Below are positions 15,824 through 20,065 of a stretch of 20,065 nucleotides of DNA, piece after piece; the first letter of the stretch is position 1, and each line of letters begins with the position of its first letter. The position numbers were made by a program, and so were the translations under genes. This DNA is from Candidatus Staskawiczbacteria bacterium (GTDB lineage Bacteria > Patescibacteriota > Minisyncoccia > Minisyncoccales > Staskawiczbacteraceae). The notes under the pieces were generated by a model. The model worked only from the letters and a program-made list of their open reading frames with translations, was not told the DNA's origin and searched no databases. The stretch is taken from assembly GCA_016866675.1 (NCBI GenBank), contig VGLO01000009.1, positions 1-20,065 on the forward strand, in the 5' to 3' direction.

Positions 15824-16024
15824 ATGCAAAAACTAAACGTTGTAGATATTATTGCATTAGTTTTGGTAGTAATAGGAGGGTTAAATTGGGGGTTGATTGG
15901 GTTAGGAATGACAAATGTGGTTGAAATGATTTTTGGAGGCCCATTGTCTCGCTTAATTTATATTTTAGTGGGTCTATCAGCCATTTATGTTGCTTGGCTT
16001 TGGATGAAATTAGAGAGGAAATAG
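15824..16024 (+). CDS. DUF378-family small membrane protein
   Basis: This 66-residue protein has two hydrophobic helices (~8-30 and ~40-60). The signature VVIGGLNWGLIGL and the GPLSRLIYILVGLSAIY segment are characteristic of DUF378 (YuzA-like) proteins, which are widespread and of unknown function. The length is typical. The gene has its own likely promoter and a strong terminator 12 nt after the stop codon, so it is transcribed alone. Confidence 0.9.
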   Translation: MQKLNVVDIIALVLVVIGGLNWGLIGLGMTNVVEMIFGGPLSRLIYILVGLSAIYVAWLWMKLERK

Positions 16025-16035
16025 AAATAATAGAC

Positions 16036-16071
16036 AAACAAAAAACGGCGTAGCTGCGCCGTTTTTTGTTT
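16036..16071. terminator. Bidirectional terminator between convergent genes
   Basis: A perfect 14-15-bp inverted repeat (16036-16050 with 16057-16071) has a GC-rich ACGGCG/CGCCGT core around the 6-nt loop TAGCTG. It is flanked by an A run on one side and a T run on the other, so it can terminate both the DUF378 transcript (+) and the PurD-like transcript (-). Its right arm overlaps the first two bases of the TAA stop of the minus-strand gene (16070-16072). Confidence 0.9.
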
Positions 16072-17407
16072 AGTATAAATATCCCCAAGTTTGCAGTTTA
16101 TCTGAATCTTCCCCCCACGAGGCCCCAATGTCGGTACGATAAATCATATTAAGCAGTATTATGTTATCTATTCTGCTGTATGCCTGTTTTCTTGCTTCTT
16201 CCATTGTTGTGCCGTGCCCCGTCACAATTAAAACATATCCGCTAGAGCCGGCAACTCTCCATATATTATCAACAATTTTTACATCTCCTAGATGTATCCC
16301 ATCAATGTTTGGTTTTTTAAATAAAATTGAAAGGTCTTTATATAATTCCATTTCGCTGGGATCGTCATATGGAAAAGGGGGAGTCACACATACAATGCCA
16401 ACCTGAAACCCTTTTTTAGTTTTTAGGTTAAAAGGGCGGTTGTTGCTTATTTCATATAGAAATTCACCCCATTCACTTAAAACTCCTTCTTGCTGAATTG
16501 ATATTGTGGGATAGCCAAATCTGCATGTGAATTCCAAAGGATAAATTCCTCTACCATTAACTATGCAATTTATATCTATATAACCAACATACCCAGATTT
16601 TTTTAAATCTTCTGCCATTCTGCCGGTAGTTTCTTTAAAAAGTTTGTTTGGTTCTGCCCAAAACATGGATGTTCCCATTTCTCCTGTCATGGGCCCTAAT
16701 TCCCCCGGGAAAAGCCTTTTGTGTTCAAAAGCAATTAGTATTGGAGTAATAAATTCGTTTCCGTTAAAAAAAGCTGACATCCCAACCTCAACTCCAGACA
16801 CAAATTTTTGAAGCTGAAATTGTTTTATTTTTTTGCTGATTATAGATTTGTTTTGCTGTAAGACTTCGTACAAATCTTTTCCATCTTCTTCTTTTGCAAT
16901 AAATAAAAGGCCTCTCCAGTCGCTTGGCACAAAGCCAGAGGGTTTATAAACATATCTGCCCGGATTATTTTTAATAAATTCAAGAGCTGTGTCGTAATTA
17001 TCAAAATCAAATGATGCTAAAGTTAGCATTCCCAATCTTTTCATTTCAGCTTGTCCAAATTCTCTGTCGTCTTCAAGTCTGTCTGTATAGGTACTTCCTC
17101 CAACAACAGCTTTGCCTGATTTTCTTAATGCATCGGCTTCTTTCCCAAAACCAATGTCGTCAAAAACTATTACATCTGCCCAATCGGTGTGTTTTTTCCA
17201 GTCATCAACTTTATCTAAAAAACCTTCATAAACATCTTTATCTTTGTCATTTCCCTCATTTTTTATAAAAACTTTTACTTCGTGTCCTTCTTTCTTAATT
17301 TGCCACGCCAAATCTCCAGATAAACTTTCCCAGCTGATGAATAAAAATTTTCTTTTTGGTTTTTCAGTATTTGTTAAATTATTTTTTTCGGTTTGCCCGT
17401 TTGCCAT
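16070..17407 (-). CDS. PurD-like ATP-grasp ligase (divergent phosphoribosylamine-glycine ligase family)
   Basis: This 445-residue protein has the domain order of glycinamide ribonucleotide synthetase: an N-domain (~18-110), an ATP-grasp domain (~115-320, with GRYVYKPSG lysine region and the IYPLEFTCRFGYPT metal/phosphate motif matching PurD LEFNxRFGDPE) and a C-domain ending YRTDIGAS, like the PurD RxDIG element. The N-domain does not carry the PurD GGREHAL phosphoribosylamine loop; the equivalent place reads SWESLSGDLAWQIKKEG, so the substrate may differ. No other purine gene is nearby. It is minus-strand, convergent with DUF378, with its own promoter (TTAACA, 18 nt, TATAAA) giving a very short leader. 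The fold is confident; annotation as true PurD is doubtful. Confidence 0.8.
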   Translation of the reverse strand: MANGQTEKNNLTNTEKPKRKFLFISWESLSGDLAWQIKKEGHEVKVFIKNEGNDKDKDVYEGFLDKVDDWKKHTDWADVIVFDDIGFGKEADALRKSGKAVVGGSTYTDRLEDDREFGQAEMKRLGMLTLASFDFDNYDTALEFIKNNPGRYVYKPSGFVPSDWRGLLFIAKEEDGKDLYEVLQQNKSIISKKIKQFQLQKFVSGVEVGMSAFFNGNEFITPILIAFEHKRLFPGELGPMTGEMGTSMFWAEPNKLFKETTGRMAEDLKKSGYVGYIDINCIVNGRGIYPLEFTCRFGYPTISIQQEGVLSEWGEFLYEISNNRPFNLKTKKGFQVGIVCVTPPFPYDDPSEMELYKDLSILFKKPNIDGIHLGDVKIVDNIWRVAGSSGYVLIVTGHGTTMEEARKQAYSRIDNIILLNMIYRTDIGASWGEDSDKLQTWGYLY

Positions 17408-17421
17408 ATTTATATTTAAAT

Positions 17422-17451
17422 TTTATAAAACTAAAACATTTATAATGTTAA
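17422..17451 (-). promoter_or_regulatory. Promoter of the PurD-like gene
   Basis: On the minus strand, TTAACA (17451-17446), an 18-nt spacer and TATAAA (17427-17422) lie 14 nt before the ATG at 17407. The expected start site gives a leader of roughly 7 nt without a Shine-Dalgarno sequence. Confidence 0.45.
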
Positions 17452-17480
17452 CATCTTTTTTAAAATAATAAAATTTTTTT

Positions 17481-17521
17481 AAAAAAACAGCGCCAATTTT
17501 TACATCAGCGCTATTTTTTTT
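17481..17521 (-). terminator. Terminator after the zinc ribbon gene (symmetrical)
   Basis: AGCGC (17489-17493) pairs with GCGCT (17508-17512). The stem is extended by A7/T7 arms after one mismatch and followed on the minus strand by a T run (17487-17481). It begins at the stop codon of the zinc ribbon gene and could also act on the plus strand. Confidence 0.7.
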
Positions 17522-17710
17522 CTAGTATCTGTTTTGTCTTGGAGGTCTGTTTTTTGACCAGCAATCTCTGCAATAAATTGGTCTATCTGGGGCTGGCTCA
17601 AAAGGAAGTTCTGTAATTTCTTTTCCGCAATCAGAACATTTCCAATTTCCCTTTACCATTTGACGGGGAGCAAATCCTCCTCCTCTACTGTTATTATCTC
17701 TATTAAACAT
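17522..17710 (-). CDS. Mini zinc ribbon protein, CxxC-x17-CxxC-type
   Basis: The ATG start at 17710 gives 62 residues; a TTG at 17725 would add five residues but lies inside the base of a hairpin. The protein is a short basic, Gly/Asn/Arg-rich N-terminus followed by WKCSDCGKEITELPFEP and RPIYCRDCWSKN. The two CxxC pairs are separated by 18 residues, close to the CxxC-x17-CxxC domain (TIGR04272-type) common in CPR genomes. Zinc binding and possible nucleic acid binding are inferred; the function is unknown. The basic tail ENDS in PRQNRY. The gene has a long structured leader with a consensus promoter, in contrast to its neighbours. Confidence 0.85.
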   Translation of the reverse strand: MFNRDNNSRGGGFAPRQMVKGNWKCSDCGKEITELPFEPAPDRPIYCRDCWSKNRPPRQNRY

Positions 17711-17888
17711 TATATGAATGAACAAAGTTAATGATATAACCCAGTCCCTTAAACTTAGAAAATTTCATAGCCCAAGGGGCTGGGTTTAACACTCTTTGCT
17801 CATTGAATTAAAACGACCTTGTTGACTAGCCGTTTTAATTTGTGCAGACTCACTTAAAGAGTCTTTTGAATTACACGACTTATGTCTT
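17711..17888 (-). ncRNA. Structured leader RNA (or small RNA) upstream of the zinc ribbon gene
   Basis: Transcription from the minus-strand promoter at 17895-17923 would start near 17888 and give about 178 nt before the ATG. Three hairpins are visible. The small one is 17847-17851 with 17859-17863. The second is a perfect 10-bp stem, 17806-17815 with 17831-17840, with a 15-nt loop. The large two-part hairpin has a basal 11-bp stem (17717-17727 with 17794-17804) and an upper 13-bp stem (17738-17750 with 17774-17786), each with one wobble or mismatch. On the minus-strand RNA the loop of hairpin two (AACAAGG, complement of 17817-17823) can also pair with CUUUGUU (complement of 17721-17727), which would break the basal stem. 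I matched it to no known RNA family. This interval covers the only stretch above 300 nt without a protein gene (17711-18033). Confidence 0.5.
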
Positions 17889-17894
17889 TTTTTG

Positions 17895-17923
17895 ATTATC
17901 ACCTTTTATCTATGCAGTGTCAA
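17895..17923 (-). promoter_or_regulatory. Near-consensus sigma-70 promoter for the zinc ribbon transcript
   Basis: On the minus strand, TTGACA (17923-17918) is followed by a 17-nt spacer and GATAAT (17900-17895). This is 11 of 12 consensus bases at the ideal spacing, with an A/T-rich stretch upstream. It is the best promoter in the window and reads through the hairpin region toward the zinc ribbon gene. Confidence 0.75.
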
Positions 17924-17997
17924 CTTTTTTTGTAATTAATTTGTTAGTAAAACATATAAATTATAAAGCAATTGATTTTAAGTGATATTGAGATTAG

Positions 17998-18003
17998 TAT
18001 AGT
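17998..18003 (+). promoter_or_regulatory. Possible -10 box before the Gmad2-GerMN gene
   Basis: TATAGT lies 30 nt before the ATG at 18034, with TTGATT (17972-17977) 20 nt further upstream, a longer spacer than usual. The surrounding DNA is very AT-rich, so chance occurrence is possible. No Shine-Dalgarno is present. Confidence 0.3.
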
Positions 18004-18033
18004 AATATAAGTAAAACAATTAAAAATTACAAC

Positions 18034-18858
18034 ATGAAGCGATTATATTTAATTTTTTCTATAGTATTGTGTCTTTCTGCGCTGGTCTTTTTTTCTGTAA
18101 TGAGTTTTTTTTCAAGCAAACAAAATACAGGAAACCAACCGCCTGTTCAAATTGAAGGAATTTCTGTTTTTTATCCAAAGGCAGAAGAAGTAATTTCTTC
18201 TCCTCTTGGGGTTGTGGGAGTAGTAAATGGTGGAGGCTGGATTGGGTTTGAAGGACAGGTTGGGACAGTAAAACTTGAAGACGAAGACGGAAATGAATTG
18301 GCTTCTGGGATTTTAAAAGCCAAGGGAGAATGGATGCAAGAAGTAATTAATTTTGAGACCACTTTGAGCTTTGTTTCTCAAAAAGAGCAAAATGGAAAAC
18401 TTATATTTTATAATGAAAACCCAAGCGGAGAAGAAGAAAGAAATAAAACTTTTGTATTGCCTATAAAGTTGCCAAAAATGGAAACTATGCAGGTTTCTGT
18501 ATTTTTTGGAAAATACGGAGAAGATGAGTGTGAAAATGTTTCTGAAATAAAAAGAATCGTCCAAAAAACACAGACTCCGGCTAGATCCGCTCTTGAAGAA
18601 TTATTAATAGGGCCCTATATAAAGGAAAATACAGAATATTTTACAAATATAAACTCTGGAGTTAAAATTCAAAGCTTAATAATAGAAAATGGAGTAGCAA
18701 AAGTTGACTTTAGTAAAGAATTAGATGAAAATGTTGCTGGATCTTGCCGAGTTTTAGGTATAAGAGAGCAAATAGAAAAAACTCTAAAACAATTTGCAAC
18801 TGTCCAAAGCGTAGTGATTTCTATAGATGGGGAAGTGGATGAAATTTTACAACCTTGA
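18034..18858 (+). CDS. Membrane-anchored Gmad2-GerMN domain protein
   Basis: This 274-residue protein has an N-terminal membrane anchor or signal segment (~4-26, LYLIFSIVLCLSALVFFSVM). A Cys lies inside this hydrophobic segment but no clear lipobox is seen. A Gmad2 Ig-like domain follows (~42-145: VFYPKAEEVISSPLGVVGVVNGGGWIGFEGQ, then VKLEDEDGNELASG). The C-terminus is a GerMN domain (~153-272: VSVFFGKYG, ARSALEELLIGP, SGVKIQSLIIENGVAKVDFS), first defined in sporulation protein GerM but widespread in non-sporulating bacteria. It probably acts at the outer face of the membrane; the partner is unknown. Its stop overlaps the TTG start of tgt by 4 nt, so the two are translationally coupled although unrelated in function. 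Confidence 0.85.
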   Translation: MKRLYLIFSIVLCLSALVFFSVMSFFSSKQNTGNQPPVQIEGISVFYPKAEEVISSPLGVVGVVNGGGWIGFEGQVGTVKLEDEDGNELASGILKAKGEWMQEVINFETTLSFVSQKEQNGKLIFYNENPSGEEERNKTFVLPIKLPKMETMQVSVFFGKYGEDECENVSEIKRIVQKTQTPARSALEELLIGPYIKENTEYFTNINSGVKIQSLIIENGVAKVDFSKELDENVAGSCRVLGIREQIEKTLKQFATVQSVVISIDGEVDEILQP

Positions 18859-19988
18859 ATTTTAAAATACTAAAAAAATCAAAAAAAAGTAATGCAAGAC
18901 TAGGACTTATAGAAACCAGTCATGGAGTCGTTGAGACTCCTTGTTTGGTTCCAGTGGCAACCCAAGCTGTTGTTAAAACTCTAGACAGCAAAGAAGTCCA
19001 AGAAACAAATTCTCAAATTTTAATTTCTAACACATTTCATTTGCATTTAAAGCCTTCTGAAAAATTTGTTGAAAAGGCCGGAGGATTACATGAATTTATG
19101 AATTGGAAGAAACCATTAATGACTGATTCTGGGGGTTTTCAAGTTTTTTCTCTGGGTTTTGGCAGAGATTTTGGCACAGGGAAGATTCTAAAAGCTCAAA
19201 GTGGCCAGTCAATTAAAAGGGGGAACAATCCAAAGTCAGTTAAAATTACCGAAGACGGAGTTTATTTTAATTCTCCTATTGATGGTAAAAAATTATTTAT
19301 TGGGCCAAAAGAATCAATTAAAATTCAAGAAAAGTTAGGGGCTGACATTATTTTTGCTTTTGATGAGTGTACTTCACCCATTGCTGATTATGAATACACA
19401 AAAAAATCATTAGAAAAAACTCACAGGTGGGCAAAAATTTGTTTAAAAGAAAAAAAAACCAAACAATCCTTATTCGGAATTGTGCAGGGGGGAAAGTTTA
19501 AAGATTTAAGAATTGAGTCAGCCAAGTTTATCGGAGGGCTTAATTTTGATGGGTTTGGAATAGGTGGCGAATTTGGAGATAATAAAAAGGAGATGCCAAA
19601 AATGCTAAATTGGGTAATAAGTGAATTGCCCGAAAAAAAGCCACGCCATTTATTGGGGATAGGACATTTAGAAGACATTGAGAAAATAATTAAGGCGGGG
19701 GTGGACACTTTTGATTGTACTGTCCCAACTCATTATGCAAGAAGGGGAATTTTGTTTGGGTCTGAAGGAAAAATAAATTTAAAGCAGAGCAAATATTTAA
19801 AAAAAAGAGAGCCTTTAGATAAAGGATGCGTTTGCAATGTTTGTTTAAATTATAGAAAAGATTATGTTTGCCATTTATTAAAAGCAGGGGAGCTAACTGC
19901 GTTAAAATTAATTACTTTTCATAATCTACATTACTTTAATGGTTATGTTGAAGACATTAGGTCTAAAATCAAAAAAGGAGAAATTTGA
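18855..19988 (+). CDS. tgt: tRNA-guanine transglycosylase (queuine tRNA-ribosyltransferase)
   Basis: This enzyme exchanges guanine-34 in GUN-anticodon tRNAs for preQ1 or a related base in queuosine formation. The 377 residues match the bacterial family. Visible features are the general acid/base Asp91 in TDSGGFQVFSLG, the FGIVQGG substrate loop, the nucleophile Asp287 in TFDCTVPTHYARRG and the zinc site CVCNVC (Cys325, 327, 330) with His356 (C-x-C-x2-C-x25-H). All catalytic and metal residues are present. The start is TTG, chosen because it gives the expected N-terminus (NFKILKKS...ARLGLIETSHG) and the 4-nt TTGA overlap with the upstream stop. No preQ1 riboswitch or other queuosine gene is visible, so the base is likely made elsewhere or salvaged. 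Confidence 0.96.
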   Translation: MNFKILKKSKKSNARLGLIETSHGVVETPCLVPVATQAVVKTLDSKEVQETNSQILISNTFHLHLKPSEKFVEKAGGLHEFMNWKKPLMTDSGGFQVFSLGFGRDFGTGKILKAQSGQSIKRGNNPKSVKITEDGVYFNSPIDGKKLFIGPKESIKIQEKLGADIIFAFDECTSPIADYEYTKKSLEKTHRWAKICLKEKKTKQSLFGIVQGGKFKDLRIESAKFIGGLNFDGFGIGGEFGDNKKEMPKMLNWVISELPEKKPRHLLGIGHLEDIEKIIKAGVDTFDCTVPTHYARRGILFGSEGKINLKQSKYLKKREPLDKGCVCNVCLNYRKDYVCHLLKAGELTALKLITFHNLHYFNGYVEDIRSKIKKGEI

Positions 19989-20013
19989 CATACTCAAAAT
20001 CGTAGACTAATAT
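19985..20013 (+). promoter_or_regulatory. Promoter-like sequence overlapping the tgt stop, reading out of the window
   Basis: A perfect TTGACA (19985-19990) overlaps the tgt TGA stop and is followed after 17 nt by TAATAT (20008-20013); TATAAA at 20011 is a second -10 option. The product lies beyond the right edge. The last ~45 nt include AAAGGAGAGAG but no ATG follows it within the window. A minus-strand TATAAT (20054-20049) is also present. I identify no gene in this 77-nt end. Confidence 0.45.
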
Positions 20014-20065
20014 AAACGCAGTCCCCGTCTTATATAAAGGAGAGAGTCATTATAACTTGTCCTAA

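Noticed and set aside
17011..17268. Plus-strand open frame antisense to the PurD-like gene
   Set aside because: It has low-complexity Leu/Gln/Cys-rich translation, no start signal and lies entirely inside a well-supported gene on the other strand.
17711..17888. tmRNA, RNase P RNA, SRP RNA or a preQ1 riboswitch
   Set aside because: None of the conserved sequence cores I know (for example the RNase P GAGGAAAGTCC-like core, the SRP GGAAG/GCAGC tip, a preQ1 pseudoknot core) is present, and the tgt gene is on the other strand and not adjacent.
19421..19708. Minus-strand open frame inside tgt
   Set aside because: Its Pro/Ser/Phe/Ile-rich translation is typical of the complement of an AT-rich gene; tgt is unambiguous here.
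1..20065. UGA recoding (Gracilibacteria/SR1-type code)
   Set aside because: Several intact genes end at TGA at the expected protein end, and no gene needs UGA to be read through.
1..20065. tRNA or rRNA genes, CRISPR arrays, insertion sequences
   Set aside because: I saw no tRNA-like T-loop with matching arms, no regularly spaced repeats, and no transposase-like protein or terminal inverted repeats.

Overview
The window is about 20 kb of AT-rich, densely packed bacterial DNA. It most resembles a Candidate Phyla Radiation (Patescibacteria, for example Parcubacteria-like) genome. The reasons are small intergenic gaps, almost no Shine-Dalgarno sequences, a compact type IV pilus operon of the pilB-pilC-prepilins-pilM-pilN-pilO kind, a CxxC-x17-CxxC-type mini zinc ribbon protein, and several small membrane and cell-surface proteins of types common in these bacteria. 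UGA is used as a normal stop (for example at the ends of the ThiF-like, PilX-like and Tgt genes), so the UGA-recoding lineages are excluded. The assignment is an inference from content, not from a marker gene tree.

Layout. (1) Positions 1-3181: a compact cassette of an adenylate-forming enzyme (PaaK/CapK-like, 5' end outside the window), an E1/ThiF-like adenylyltransferase with no cysteine, and an Acg/Rv3131-like nitroreductase. The last two overlap. (2) 3192-4877: a membrane histidine kinase directly behind it, closed by an intrinsic terminator. (3) 4957-15054: a type IV pilus operon. It contains the PilB ATPase (reading frame broken near its C-terminus), PilC, three prepilin-like proteins (PilV/GspI-like, PilW/GspJ-like, PilX-like with a beta-solenoid body), PilM, PilN, PilO, an unassigned one-TM protein, two single-domain response regulators and a large TIG/carboxypeptidase-regulatory-domain envelope protein. 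(4) 15134-16024: two small membrane proteins (bacterial PH domain and DUF378), ended by a bidirectional terminator. (5) 16070-17710, minus strand: a divergent PurD-like ATP-grasp enzyme and a mini zinc ribbon protein. The zinc ribbon gene has a consensus promoter and a roughly 178-nt, strongly structured leader. (6) 18034-19988: a lipid-anchored or membrane-anchored Gmad2-GerMN protein overlapping a queuine/tRNA-guanine transglycosylase (tgt). A promoter-like sequence follows at the right edge.

How the parts work together. PilB powers pilus polymerisation through PilC at the inner membrane, PilM-PilN-PilO form the alignment complex, and the minor prepilins prime or decorate the fibre. The two receiver proteins, possibly fed by the histidine kinase upstream, are plausible regulators of the pilus motor. 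The PaaK-ThiF-nitroreductase cassette looks like a small biosynthetic or modification pathway of unknown product and is the best candidate for an undescribed system. The structured leader of the zinc ribbon gene is the best candidate for an undescribed RNA element. Several genes have a -10-like hexamer only 5-8 nt before the ATG, which suggests frequent leaderless transcription.
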